The position numbers were made by a program, and so were the translations under genes. Shown here piece by piece: positions 37,878-46,947 of a DNA stretch of 64,000 nucleotides (within the stretch, counting starts at the first letter, position 1; each line of letters starts with the position of its first letter). The notes below the pieces were generated by a model. The model worked only from the letters and a program-made list of their open reading frames with translations. It had not been told where the DNA came from and did not search any database. Source of the stretch: Cellulophaga fucicola (GTDB lineage: Bacteria > Bacteroidota > Bacteroidia > Flavobacteriales > Flavobacteriaceae). The DNA is taken from NCBI RefSeq assembly GCF_900119145.1, contig NZ_FPIY01000003.1, positions 96,644 through 160,643 on the forward strand. The letters are read 5' to 3'.

Positions 37878-37949
37878 CTCAAAAAAAACTAACTCAAAAC
37901 TTAACTTTGACATTGCCCCTTTTTTAAGGGTAAATAATTATTATGGTTT

Positions 37950-39035
37950 TTACTGTAATAAAGAATACACAAACTCTGGATTTCCACGTTCGCCATCTGC
38001 ATTTGTAAGTGCTAAAAACTTAATTTTGTATAAGTTTCCATCGGTATCAGACATCACATAAAAAACATTGTCTTTTAAAGATGGTAAAGCACCAGGACCT
38101 CCACCATTTCTCCAACTGCTCCCTACACCTCTTTGGTCATTAATAAATTTAGAAGCATCAACATTTGCTAACGTAAAATTGTCATAATTTAAATCGGTTT
38201 CAACTTCTGTATCTATCATATATACTTGAGAATTAGCTTTTGTATTGTTAACCACAAAATCTGAATATCCATAAGAGCCATACCCTTCTATTTCATTAGT
38301 AAAAACAGTAAAATTTAAATCCCAATTCTCCTTTTTAGGTTCAACATTAACTTCTGTCTCTGTATCAAAACTAAAAAATGTAAAATTATAGTCGCCACTT
38401 TTAGAAATGGTTACTTCTTTATGTGTTGTATCATCTAAATCTGCATATTGTAAAACATAATCATCACCATTTCTTAGAATTCTAACTTTTTTCCAGCCTC
38501 TAGAATCTCCACTAACAGCAACACTTCCTGTACCAGGAACTTCTGTACCAACTTTAAAACCTAAATTCACTAGGTATACTGGGTTATTGGCATCTGTGCT
38601 AGAAATTTCATCTATAGCGGTTTCTAAAATGTTACCATCTGGAGCATCAACAAATTCAGAATTTGCAGGATTAAAAGTACCAATAGCTACCTGTGGTTGT
38701 AAATCTTTAATTTCTTGTGATGTTGAGTTTATAGCATCAATATCTGTTACAGAAAGTTTAGCTGTTGCCATATATATTGAACCATTAAGCACTACTCTAA
38801 AATTTTCGCCTGAGGAAAAACCTAAATCCCAAGTATCTCTTTGTACTACTGTAGATGTATTAGAACTTAAATCTACATATACTTGGTTAGGCTCGTTAGG
38901 GCCTCCAACATTTGGAGCTATAGAAGCACCTTCTATAACAATTTTAATAGCTTCGCCAGGCTCGTCATCTTTACTACAACTAGTAAAAGCTAAAACTGAA
39001 GCGCATAGTGTAATAGTTAAAAATTTGTTTAACAT
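37950..39035 (-). CDS. HmuY-family heme-binding lipoprotein
   Basis: A 361-residue surface lipoprotein: signal MLNKFLTITLCASVLAF with lipobox FTSC, then an Asp/Glu spacer. The HmuY core begins at YVDLSSNTSTVVQRDTWDL and continues GFSSGENFRVVLNGS, with WDLNFTVF further on. HmuY proteins take heme from host or environmental hemoproteins and pass it to a TonB-dependent receptor. The receptor gene is 10 bp upstream on the same strand, as in the hmuYR arrangement. Confidence 0.88.
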   Translation of the reverse strand: MLNKFLTITLCASVLAFTSCSKDDEPGEAIKIVIEGASIAPNVGGPNEPNQVYVDLSSNTSTVVQRDTWDLGFSSGENFRVVLNGSIYMATAKLSVTDIDAINSTSQEIKDLQPQVAIGTFNPANSEFVDAPDGNILETAIDEISSTDANNPVYLVNLGFKVGTEVPGTGSVAVSGDSRGWKKVRILRNGDDYVLQYADLDDTTHKEVTISKSGDYNFTFFSFDTETEVNVEPKKENWDLNFTVFTNEIEGYGSYGYSDFVVNNTKANSQVYMIDTEVETDLNYDNFTLANVDASKFINDQRGVGSSWRNGGGPGALPSLKDNVFYVMSDTDGNLYKIKFLALTNADGERGNPEFVYSLLQ

Positions 39036-39045
39036 AATTGTAATT

Positions 39046-41178
39046 TTAAAATTTAAGGTTATATAATAATTTTAAGTAATAAGATCTTCCGTAGCCAAGC
39101 AAAATACCATTGCCAGCAGAAGAGTGAACACCACCATTTGCGGGGCTAATAACATCTACAGTGGTAACATCTAATAAGTTTCTGGCTCCTAGAGTAACCT
39201 GAAAAGAATTCTCTAAAATAGATTTTTTAAATGAGGCATCTAACCAATTATAAGCGCCAGTAGTTGTTTTAGAAAACGTAGGGTTTCCGGTAGTATCAGT
39301 TCCGGTAGCGCTATAGTTTTGTTGTTCTCCGGTGTGCTTTAAAAGTATAGTTACTGACGTTTTCCATTTTTCTATTTGGTATGTACTACTTGTATTTAAT
39401 TGAAAAGAATAAAGAAATTTATCTTCTGAGTTTGCTTCATCATTGGCTACTTGAGAAATACCTTGTATTGTAGCACCCATATTAAACGTCCAATTGTCTG
39501 TTTTTAAACTGTTGTCTAATGTTACTCCCCACAATTTATACTCATTAACATTAATATATTGGTATTGTAATGGTGTTTGGTTTACAATAGCTAAATCAAT
39601 TTTATCTTGCACATCTATGTAGGTAAATTTTAATGTGTTTAAAAGCGACGCATTTTTAATCCAGCTACGTTTTTTTAAATTTAAAAAAGATGTAAAACCG
39701 TTTTCTGGCTTCAAATTTTCATTACCTCTAACATCATGATTGCTATCTACAAAATAATAGTACAATTCTTCAAAATTTGGTGTACGGTAGGAGTTCCCTA
39801 GGTTTGCTCTTAACTCAAACCCATTTTTAATAAGGTAACGCGCACTTAAAGAGCCTAAAAGTTTAGAATTAAAAGTTGAATTGTATTCATATCGTAAACC
39901 AGGTCGTAAAAGAATTTTATCAGAAATATTTACTTCAGAAGAACTAAATAGTGCATAATTACTTTGAGACTGTTCTTTATCTTGTTCTGTAACATCACCA
40001 GAAGCTTGTGTATCAAAACCTTTTATAAAACGAGACTCGTAACCTAATTGAAAATTATAAAAATCACTTTTAACTAGGTTGTTAATACTTCCTTTAGAAA
40101 AAAATACACTACTAGATTGGTAAATCTCATCAGTTTCATTACTTCTTTCGTTTGTAATTATATAATTATTAAATTCATTTAAATGGCGTTTTTGATCTTG
40201 ATAAGACACAGAAGCCTTGTAATTTGCACCAGAATTTAATCTTCCGCTTACACTTACATTATTTACAAATCTATTGGTTGTAAAAATTCTGTCTGTAGCA
40301 GATGGGTTACTTGTTTGTGATTGTGTATCTATATTAGCCCTAACAGCTGCATCATAGTAATTAACAACTTCATTTAAGTACTCAAACTTATAAAAAAGCT
40401 TAAAGTTATTTTTAGTATAATTTAATAATGCATTTGTGTTTATTTGTGTTTTAGGCAGCCAATCAAACCCTCTTAAGCCATCATTTTTATAGTAATCTTT
40501 ACCTTGCCTACCATTATAAAAACCAGCAAACTCGTTTCTATTTACACCTACCCTAGCATACCAATTTTCGTTTATATTATGACCAATATTTAATCCCTGT
40601 ATATGTTTGCCTTTGTTAAACCAAGCGTACTCATCACTAATTGTTTCTTCTTGTAAAATTGCTTGTACTTTCCATTCACTATCACTAGATTTTTTGGTGA
40701 TAATATTAATAACTCCAGAAACAGCATTAGCTCCATACTCAACTCCCATTGCTCCCTCTACAATTTCAATACGCTCTACGTCATCTAAATTTATTTGGGT
40801 TAAATCTATATTATTACCTAGTCCACTATCACTAACAAGAGGAATATTGTCAACCAAAATATTGAAATATTGTGCATCTAAACCAAAAAAAGAAATTGTA
40901 GATTTTCCACTTTGTCCGTTTGGTACTATTGTTAAGTTTAAATTAAAGTTTAACAAATCTGCCAAATTATTGGCTGCCTGATTCTCTATTTGCTCTTTAT
41001 TTATAACAATAACATTATGAACCGATTTTTTTATTGATTGCGGATTATACTGCCCAGTAATAACAACTTCTTCTAACTTATTCAATTTTATTGAATCTTT
41101 TTTTGACTCTTGAGAGAACACCAAAGCAGAGAAAAAAAGCAGAAAACAAATAGATAAATTTTGTTTATTTAGAATCAT
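39046..41178 (-). CDS. TonB-dependent outer-membrane receptor, probably for heme
   Basis: A 710-residue receptor. I start at MILNKQNLSICF, which gives a signal peptide ending VFSQE, instead of 30 codons earlier. The plug domain begins near LEEVVITGQYN (TonB-box region) and includes NILVDNIPLV and GAMGVEYGANAVSGVINIITKK. The rest is a 22-strand barrel with a terminal aromatic strand (YYLKLLYNLKF). There is no carboxypeptidase-like N-terminal domain, unlike SusC. Its partner HmuY suggests heme as substrate. Expression is likely iron-controlled through the shared palindrome upstream. Confidence 0.93.
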   Translation of the reverse strand: MILNKQNLSICFLLFFSALVFSQESKKDSIKLNKLEEVVITGQYNPQSIKKSVHNVIVINKEQIENQAANNLADLLNFNLNLTIVPNGQSGKSTISFFGLDAQYFNILVDNIPLVSDSGLGNNIDLTQINLDDVERIEIVEGAMGVEYGANAVSGVINIITKKSSDSEWKVQAILQEETISDEYAWFNKGKHIQGLNIGHNINENWYARVGVNRNEFAGFYNGRQGKDYYKNDGLRGFDWLPKTQINTNALLNYTKNNFKLFYKFEYLNEVVNYYDAAVRANIDTQSQTSNPSATDRIFTTNRFVNNVSVSGRLNSGANYKASVSYQDQKRHLNEFNNYIITNERSNETDEIYQSSSVFFSKGSINNLVKSDFYNFQLGYESRFIKGFDTQASGDVTEQDKEQSQSNYALFSSSEVNISDKILLRPGLRYEYNSTFNSKLLGSLSARYLIKNGFELRANLGNSYRTPNFEELYYYFVDSNHDVRGNENLKPENGFTSFLNLKKRSWIKNASLLNTLKFTYIDVQDKIDLAIVNQTPLQYQYINVNEYKLWGVTLDNSLKTDNWTFNMGATIQGISQVANDEANSEDKFLYSFQLNTSSTYQIEKWKTSVTILLKHTGEQQNYSATGTDTTGNPTFSKTTTGAYNWLDASFKKSILENSFQVTLGARNLLDVTTVDVISPANGGVHSSAGNGILLGYGRSYYLKLLYNLKF

Positions 41179-41194
41179 TCCTAATAATTTTCGA

Positions 41195-41202
41195 CAAATA
41201 TA
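41195..41202 (-). promoter_or_regulatory. Bacteroidota -7 box of the TonB receptor operon
   Basis: The minus-strand TATATTTG matches TAnnTTTG exactly, 16 bp before the chosen ATG. This short leader supports the internal start chosen for the receptor. Confidence 0.5.
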
Positions 41203-41206
41203 TGTG

Positions 41207-41229
41207 TTATTTTTAATCAATCTAAATAA
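41207..41229. promoter_or_regulatory. imperfect palindrome between divergent heme-locus promoters, candidate iron operator
   Basis: The 23-bp TTATTT...AAATAA element has outer arms that pair. It lies between the two oppositely facing -7 boxes and overlaps the expected -33 region of both, the position expected of a shared repressor site such as Fur. The identity of the regulator is inference. Confidence 0.35.
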
Positions 41230-41235
41230 ATTTAA

Positions 41236-41243
41236 TATTTTTG
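41236..41243 (+). promoter_or_regulatory. Bacteroidota -7 box of the DUF6607 operon
   Basis: TATTTTTG matches TAnnTTTG exactly and lies 37 bp before the ATG of the DUF6607 gene. Confidence 0.5.
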
Positions 41244-41280
41244 TCAGAACAAAACAGACATTACACACAAATACACAATT

Positions 41281-42204
41281 ATGAAAAGAGTACTTTTTTT
41301 AGCCGCAGTAATAGTTGGCTTTAGTTTGCAAGGAGTTGCACAAGACAAAAAACAACAAGACAAAAAATCTATAAAAGATATGTGCGGTTGTTTTAAGGTG
41401 AATTTTAAATACACTGAGACTTTTGCTCCTGAAATAGATTATGAGAAACACTTAGATTATACATCTGGTGCTTTAGAATGGGCAGAGTTAATTGAAGATG
41501 AGAACAACAAACTGTCTATACAACACTTATTAGTTATTAAAGATACTATGGTAATTAAGCATTGGAGACAAGATTGGTTGTACGAAAACAATCGTGTTTT
41601 TCATTACGATAAAGACAACAAATGGGTGTTTACAGAATTGCCTAAAGATGTTGTAAAAGGGCAATGGACACAGTTAGTTTACCAAGTAGATGATAGCCCA
41701 AGATACTCTGGTTCTGCAACTTGGATACACGCAGATGGTAAAAATTATTGGGAAAACAAATCTGATTCTCCATTACCAAGAAGAGAATACTCTAAAAGAA
41801 GCGATTACAATGTAATGTCTAGAGGTAACCGACAAGAAATAACTAATTATGGTTGGTTACACGAGCAAGACAATGATAAAATTATTAGAGAAACAGGTAA
41901 GGAAGATGTGCTTTTAGCTCAAGAAAAAGGGTACAACACTTATGTTAGAGTACCAGATGAGCAATGTAAGGCTGCAAAAGATTGGTGGCAAAACAATAAC
42001 AAATTCTGGACAAAGGTAAGATCTGCCTGGGATAAAGTTTACACTAAAAATAGTGAAATAGAACTTGCTAAAGCTATAGACAAAAAGCCCTTGTTTATGC
42101 ATTTTTATGAGTTAGAAAAGAAAAATGCTAACGAAAAAGAGATCCTTGCTTTAATACAAAAATTTGCATCAACTAAAACAACAGAAAATGCATCTGGAAA
42201 ATAA
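41281..42204 (+). CDS. DUF6607-family exported protein of the heme locus
   Basis: A 307-residue secreted protein: signal MKRVLFLAAVIVGFSL ending VAQ. The mature part starts with MCGCFKVNFKYTETFAPE and is rich in Trp and Tyr (WRQDWLYENNRVFHY, GQWTQLVYQVDDSPRY, YGWLHEQDN). I recognise it as a DUF6607-type protein, a Bacteroidota family often near HmuY/TonB genes; the role is unknown. It overlaps the next gene by 17 bp, so the two are translationally coupled. Confidence 0.82.
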   Translation: MKRVLFLAAVIVGFSLQGVAQDKKQQDKKSIKDMCGCFKVNFKYTETFAPEIDYEKHLDYTSGALEWAELIEDENNKLSIQHLLVIKDTMVIKHWRQDWLYENNRVFHYDKDNKWVFTELPKDVVKGQWTQLVYQVDDSPRYSGSATWIHADGKNYWENKSDSPLPRREYSKRSDYNVMSRGNRQEITNYGWLHEQDNDKIIRETGKEDVLLAQEKGYNTYVRVPDEQCKAAKDWWQNNNKFWTKVRSAWDKVYTKNSEIELAKAIDKKPLFMHFYELEKKNANEKEILALIQKFASTKTTENASGK

Positions 42205-42712
42205 AAAACCACTCCTACTTTTAGCTGTAATAACATTTTTGCTACTGGCTTTTAAAGCCCCCCAATTGCCAGAAAAATTGCAAAAAAAGGTAGACGCTGC
42301 TATAGCGTTTGCATATGGTACAGAATCTTTTAGTTTAAGCGGAATCTCTAGTGACGAGGTTCCGCCTAAAGATTATGTTTTTAAAATTAAAACAGATAAA
42401 GATCTACTTGGATACGCCTATGTTGGGCAAGCAAATAGTATGAAAAGAGTATTTGATTATGTTGTGTTTGTAAACAAAGACTTTAGTGTTAAAAAAGCTA
42501 AAGTCTTAATCTACAGAGAAGATCACGGCAGACAAATAGGAGCCCAACGTTGGCTAAAACAATTTATTGGCTTATCTGCAACCAAAAAGCCTGTGTATGG
42601 CGAAAATGTAGATGCCATCTCTGGAGCAACTATTTCTGCAAAAAGTATGACAATTGCAGTAAAAGATGTACTAGAAACTATAGAGACTTTAAATAACAAA
42701 AAACTTCTTTAA
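42188..42712 (+). CDS. FMN-binding domain protein
   Basis: A 174-residue protein: N-terminal membrane anchor (about residues 5-24, PLLLLAVITFLLLAF), then an FMN_bind domain. The flavinylation motif DAISGATISAKSMT is present near the C-terminus, so FMN is probably attached covalently to Thr by ApbE. I start at MHLENKKP; another ATG eight codons upstream is possible. Such proteins pass electrons across the envelope. In a heme locus it could support reductive iron release or heme handling, which is inference. Confidence 0.85.
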   Translation: MHLENKKPLLLLAVITFLLLAFKAPQLPEKLQKKVDAAIAFAYGTESFSLSGISSDEVPPKDYVFKIKTDKDLLGYAYVGQANSMKRVFDYVVFVNKDFSVKKAKVLIYREDHGRQIGAQRWLKQFIGLSATKKPVYGENVDAISGATISAKSMTIAVKDVLETIETLNNKKLL

Positions 42713-42722
42713 CCTTTAAGCT

Positions 42723-43079
42723 ATGAAAGACATAAACGCTATATATTATAATGAATTTGGGATTGCCTTTCATTGGAAAAAAGAAACAAAAAAATACCGT
42801 AGTAAAATACAAGTTGTTTTTAGAGACACTGGATTTTTATTCACAAAAAATGAATTAATTAGGTTTGCAGAGCATATAAAAAATACGATGAACTCTAACT
42901 CTGTTTGTAGTTGTTGTACACAGAAAGATTCTTGTAGAGCTATGCTTTTAGAAACACCTGTGCCACAAGTTAGCTTGGCTGTTAGCGCAAAAGAGTTAAC
43001 AGCCATAAACGACTTAATAGAAGGCACAATTTTTCAGTTAAACGTAGATAATTTTTTAAGTGACATCTGTAACAATTAA
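42723..43079 (+). CDS. small cysteine-containing conserved protein (DUF6686-like)
   Basis: A 118-residue cytoplasmic protein with a Cys cluster CSCCTQKDSC near residue 60 that could bind metal or a cluster. The flanking segments (VVFRDTGFLFTKNEL and LAVSAKELTAINDLIEG) resemble the DUF6686 pattern as I remember it; the assignment is tentative. It is 10 bp after the FMN-binding gene and is the last gene of this operon. Confidence 0.7.
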   Translation: MKDINAIYYNEFGIAFHWKKETKKYRSKIQVVFRDTGFLFTKNELIRFAEHIKNTMNSNSVCSCCTQKDSCRAMLLETPVPQVSLAVSAKELTAINDLIEGTIFQLNVDNFLSDICNN

Positions 43080-43105
43080 TACAGCTTACTTTCTGTTTTT
43101 TATAA

Positions 43106-43113
43106 TACTTTTG
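43106..43113 (+). promoter_or_regulatory. Bacteroidota -7 box before the MFS gene
   Basis: TACTTTTG matches TAnnTTTG exactly, 19 bp before the ATG, and suggests the MFS gene has its own transcript. Confidence 0.45.
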
Positions 43114-43132
43114 TTGTATCAAACAAACTAAA

Positions 43133-44392
43133 ATGGATCCGTACGCAGCATTACGTTATAAAGAGTTTAATACTTTTTTACTAGTTAGGTTTGCTATGGT
43201 ATTTGCCTGGTCTATGCAATTTATTGTTATAGAATGGCAAGTATACTCCTTAACTAAGAATCCGCTTTCTTTAGGTATTATTGGTCTTATGGAAGTTATC
43301 CCCGCAGTGTCTATGGCACTATTTGCAGGGCATATTGTTGATCAAAAAGAAAAAAGAAACCTTTTAATTAAATGCATTTTAGGTTTTTCTGTAATTAGTT
43401 TTGGCTTGTTTGTTATTAGTATGCCAAGTGTTATAGCACAAACTACTACTGAAACAATTTTATACTCAACTTACTTTCTAGTATTTCTAGGTGGTATTGT
43501 TAGAGCTTTTTTGGGTCCTACTATATTCTCCTTAATTGCATTAATTGTTCCTAAAAAAATATACCCAAATGCCGCAACTTGGAGTAGTACTACTTGGCAA
43601 ATGGCATCTGTACTAGGGCCTGCTTTAGCTGGTTTTTCTATAAGCTGGATTGGCGTTCACTGGTCTATGTGTGTAATTTTTGGCTTTTCGTTATTTGCTT
43701 TAATTACTTTATTACAGATTTCTAAAAAACCTATTCTAAACCCTAAAATTGGCGAACCCGTATTTAAAAGTTTAAAAGAAGGTTTAAATTTTGTTTTTAA
43801 AACAAAGGCCATACTTGGAGCACTTACATTAGATATGATTGCAGTACTCTTTGGTGGCGCAGTTGCATTACTCCCTATATTTGCACAAGATATTTTACAC
43901 GTAGGCTCACAAGGTTTTGGTATTTTAAGAGCAGCACCAGCAGTTGGAGCAGCAATTATGATGCTGAGCTCTACTCATTTTCCGCTACATAAATATGCAG
44001 GCAAAAAATTATTGCTTGCTGTATTTGCCTTTGGTATTTGTATTATTATTTTTGGATTGTCTACCTCTTTTTGGATCTCTGTAGCTGCCTTATTTTTTAG
44101 TGGTGCTGTAGATGGCGTTTCTATGATTATTAGACAAACTATTTTACAACTTAAAACACCAGACCATATGCGTGGTAGGGTAGCCTCTGTAAACTCTATG
44201 TTTGTTGGCTCGTCTAACGAACTTGGTGCTTTTGAAAGTGGAGCAACCGCAAAATTAATGGGCGCTGTAACGGCCGTGGTTTTTGGCGGAACTATGACTC
44301 TTATTACTGTTGGTGCTACTGCAATACTAAATCCTAGGTTTAGAAAATTAGACCTAACAAAGGATATAGAGGAACACGAAAAAGAAGCGTAA
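43133..44392 (+). CDS. MFS transporter (EntS-like MFS_3 type)
   Basis: A 419-residue transporter with 12 predicted helices. It carries the first inter-domain loop GHIVDQKEKRNLLIK, the family hallmark between helices 2 and 3, and a late RMRGRVASVNSMF-like segment (DHMRGRVASVNSMF) typical of EntS/MFS_3 exporters. Relatives export siderophores or drugs, so its place beside the heme locus fits iron homeostasis, but the substrate is unproven. Confidence 0.9.
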   Translation: MDPYAALRYKEFNTFLLVRFAMVFAWSMQFIVIEWQVYSLTKNPLSLGIIGLMEVIPAVSMALFAGHIVDQKEKRNLLIKCILGFSVISFGLFVISMPSVIAQTTTETILYSTYFLVFLGGIVRAFLGPTIFSLIALIVPKKIYPNAATWSSTTWQMASVLGPALAGFSISWIGVHWSMCVIFGFSLFALITLLQISKKPILNPKIGEPVFKSLKEGLNFVFKTKAILGALTLDMIAVLFGGAVALLPIFAQDILHVGSQGFGILRAAPAVGAAIMMLSSTHFPLHKYAGKKLLLAVFAFGICIIIFGLSTSFWISVAALFFSGAVDGVSMIIRQTILQLKTPDHMRGRVASVNSMFVGSSNELGAFESGATAKLMGAVTAVVFGGTMTLITVGATAILNPRFRKLDLTKDIEEHEKEA

Positions 44393-44430
44393 ATATTCTG
44401 CTCTTTAAACAAAATAAAACTACATATGTT

Positions 44431-44438
44431 TACGTTTG
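44431..44438 (+). promoter_or_regulatory. Bacteroidota -7 box before the OmpA-family gene
   Basis: TACGTTTG matches TAnnTTTG exactly, 69 bp before the ATG, implying a leader of about 60 nt. Confidence 0.4.
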
Positions 44439-44507
44439 ATATAGGATCTAAACTGACAATTTATTCACTAAAATTAGTAAAGAGGCAGTTATCAACCTAT
44501 ATAATAG

Positions 44508-45629
44508 ATGAAACCATTATTTTCTGTATGTTTATTATTACTTGCTATTACGCATAGTAACTCGCAAAATTTAGTAAAAAATTCTAGTTTTGAAGACTAT
44601 AAAATTTGCCCCGAAGATATTGGTAAATTTAAGGACAACGTAACTAACTGGTCTATTTTACAGGGCACAACAGATTATCTAAATTCTTGCAGCAGAACTG
44701 TTGGTTTTTTAAACCATAACGGAAAACAAATTGCCCGAAGTGGTTTTGCTTACGCAGGTATTTTTACCTATTCTAACAAAGATTACAGAGAATATATACA
44801 AGGAACTTTAGAAGAACCGCTTGAAAAAGATAAAAAATACATTGTTACCTTTTACGTTAGTTTAGCAGACTATGCAACCCTAGCCATTGAAGATTTTAGC
44901 ATTTTATTTACCAATAAACCTGTTGCCGGTTCAGCTGTACAGAGCAGTAATAAAACCTTAGTTACTCGTAAAACATTATCTAAAATTAATGATTTAATTT
45001 ACGATCACTACCAACAAATAGACCCTATTTTATACAAAAGCAAACAAATTTGGATGCAGGTATACATTCCTTTTACAGCTAAAGGGTATGAAACTCATTT
45101 TACCATTGGCAACTTTGCCAGCAACACTAGAACCCAAACGTTAAAGGTTTCTGATAGTAATGAAAAAGACTTTTCTTACTACTACATAGATGATGTTAGT
45201 GTTGAAGTAAAAGACAGAGAATTACCGCCTTTGTATGAAGAAACGGTACCACAAATTACAGATGCCACACCAAAAATAGAACGCAATAAAATATATACGT
45301 TTAAAAATGTTTTATTTGAGTTTAATAAGGCCGATTTACTATCTGCTTCTGAAGAAGAAATAAATGTGCTAGCCACTATTTTACGTAACAACAAGAAGCT
45401 TTTTATAGAGATTTATGGTCACACAGATGCTGTTGGATCCCAAGAACGTAACTTAGAACTATCTAATGAACGTGCAAAGTCTGTAGCTACTTATTTAATT
45501 GAAAAAGGAATTGATAAAGACCGAGTTAAATGGTTAGGCTACGGCAGCAGTAAACCTATTGCAGATAATGCTACAGAAGAAGGCCGTACACAAAACAGAA
45601 GGGTAGAATTTAAAGTACTAGAGAACTAG
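44508..45629 (+). CDS. OmpA-family outer-membrane/peptidoglycan-binding protein
   Basis: A 373-residue exported protein: signal MKPLFSVCLLLLAITHS. The N-terminal beta-sandwich domain (about 20-230, LVKNSSFEDYKICP and DFSYYYIDDVSVEVK) looks like a carbohydrate-binding-type fold. The C-terminal OmpA domain has FEFNKADL, EIYGHTDAVGSQERNLELSNERA and GRTQNRRVEF, the peptidoglycan-binding residues being conserved. It probably anchors the outer membrane or envelope to the wall. It is convergent with lpxH with only 2 bp between stop codons. Confidence 0.92.
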   Translation: MKPLFSVCLLLLAITHSNSQNLVKNSSFEDYKICPEDIGKFKDNVTNWSILQGTTDYLNSCSRTVGFLNHNGKQIARSGFAYAGIFTYSNKDYREYIQGTLEEPLEKDKKYIVTFYVSLADYATLAIEDFSILFTNKPVAGSAVQSSNKTLVTRKTLSKINDLIYDHYQQIDPILYKSKQIWMQVYIPFTAKGYETHFTIGNFASNTRTQTLKVSDSNEKDFSYYYIDDVSVEVKDRELPPLYEETVPQITDATPKIERNKIYTFKNVLFEFNKADLLSASEEEINVLATILRNNKKLFIEIYGHTDAVGSQERNLELSNERAKSVATYLIEKGIDKDRVKWLGYGSSKPIADNATEEGRTQNRRVEFKVLEN

Positions 45630-45631
45630 TG

Positions 45632-46399
45632 TTATTGCTCTAGTTTTTCTAAACTAAGTTCTTGGCCATTAAAAACACCATAGGTATAATAGCCAATCCA
45701 ATCCCCAAGATTTATATAGGTCGATTCTCCGTTTAGGTCTATGGTCATTGGTAAATGACGGTGACCAAAAACAAAATAATCGTAATGTTTGGTTTCTAAT
45801 TTACGCTTGGCATATTGTACCAACCACTCCTTATCTTCACCTAAAAACTTTACATCATCATCTCCTGATATTGCTTTGTTTTTTACTGAAAAATATTGTG
45901 CTAATGACACTCCAATATCTGGATGTAACCACCTGTAAAACCACTTAGAAACAGGGTTTGTAAATACTTTTTTCATTCTTTTATACCCTTTATCGTGTGG
46001 TCCTAAACCATCTCCGTGGCCAATAAAAAAAGAAGTATCGTTAAATAAAAACTCTTGTGGTGTATGGTATACTGGTATGTTTAATTCTTCCTCAAAATAA
46101 CCATCCATCCAAAGATCATGATTACCCACAAAATAATACACTGGTATGCCAGCATCTGTAAGCTCTGCTAATTTACCTAGGGTCCTTGTAAAGCCTTTAG
46201 GAACCACAGTTTTATACTCGAACCAAAAATCGAATAAATCTCCTAACAAAAAAATTGCCGCTGCATCTTCTTTAATTTCGTCTAACCAAGCAACAAACTT
46301 TTTTTCTCTAGGTTTGCTTTCTGCCATAGTTGGCGCACCCAAATGGTTGTCGCTTGCAAAGTATACTTTTTTGCCTTTTGGAACTGTGATTTTTTTCAT
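45632..46399 (-). CDS. lpxH: UDP-2,3-diacylglucosamine diphosphatase (LpxH type)
   Basis: A 255-residue metallophosphatase releasing lipid X in lipid A synthesis. The metal motifs are in order: ASDNHLGAP, LLGDLFDFWFE, FVGNHDLWMDGYF, FIGHGDGLG and FGHRHLPM. The length fits LpxH. It lies 33 bp downstream of the QueD/PTPS gene on the same strand. Confidence 0.93.
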   Translation of the reverse strand: MKKITVPKGKKVYFASDNHLGAPTMAESKPREKKFVAWLDEIKEDAAAIFLLGDLFDFWFEYKTVVPKGFTRTLGKLAELTDAGIPVYYFVGNHDLWMDGYFEEELNIPVYHTPQEFLFNDTSFFIGHGDGLGPHDKGYKRMKKVFTNPVSKWFYRWLHPDIGVSLAQYFSVKNKAISGDDDVKFLGEDKEWLVQYAKRKLETKHYDYFVFGHRHLPMTIDLNGESTYINLGDWIGYYTYGVFNGQELSLEKLEQ

Positions 46400-46432
46400 T
46401 GCCAGTAAAGATAGGTAAACAGATAATTTTAA

Positions 46433-46882
46433 TTAGTTGTCTAATGCATACCATTCTGCAAAAGAAGAATCTGTTTCTTGTAGTCTTAACGAGTGTAGAT
46501 TAATATTTTCTGGAAGTCTAGCTTTAATTTTAGCAGCAAAATCTATAACCATATTCTCACTAGTTGGCTGATAATCTGCTAATATTACACTGTGTCCTCT
46601 TTGTGTTAACTCGTGTGCTAACTCTACGTGTGGTGTGTTTTTATTAAAAACAGTAGCATGGTCGTAGACATCTACTATTTCTTCTTTAACAATTTTTTTA
46701 AGATCGCTAAAATCTATAACCATACCCAACTTAACATTGGTAGTATCTGTAATAGGAGAACCAATTACGGTAACAGATAATTTATAGCTATGTCCGTGTA
46801 CATTTCTACATTTACCATCATAACCATATAGTGCGTGACCGGTTTCAAAACTAAACTGCTTTGTTATTCTAATATTACTCAT
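46433..46882 (-). CDS. 6-pyruvoyl-tetrahydropterin synthase/QueD-family protein
   Basis: A 149-residue T-fold enzyme. The zinc histidines are in FSFETGHALYG and HGHSYKL, and the catalytic Cys is in DGKCRNVHGHSY. The family includes QueD (6-carboxytetrahydropterin synthase of queuosine synthesis) and PTPS; the motifs do not distinguish them here, though QueD is more likely in bacteria. Its own promoter lies directly upstream. Confidence 0.9.
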   Translation of the reverse strand: MSNIRITKQFSFETGHALYGYDGKCRNVHGHSYKLSVTVIGSPITDTTNVKLGMVIDFSDLKKIVKEEIVDVYDHATVFNKNTPHVELAHELTQRGHSVILADYQPTSENMVIDFAAKIKARLPENINLHSLRLQETDSSFAEWYALDN

Positions 46883-46901
46883 ACCTTAATTGTTTGCATT
46901 G

Positions 46902-46909
46902 CAAAGGTA
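46902..46909 (-). promoter_or_regulatory. Bacteroidota -7 box of the QueD/PTPS gene
   Basis: The minus-strand TACCTTTG matches TAnnTTTG exactly, 19 bp before the ATG. Confidence 0.45.
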
Positions 46910-46947
46910 TTATTTTAAGGCAGATGTTTTATTTAACAATAGATAAA

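Noticed and set aside
38587..39066. 159-codon plus-strand ORF opposite the HmuY gene
   Set aside because: It is antisense to a well-supported lipoprotein gene and its translation has no recognisable motif.
40607..40981. 124-codon plus-strand ORF opposite the TonB receptor
   Set aside because: It is antisense to the conserved plug domain; the composition is that of a shadow frame.
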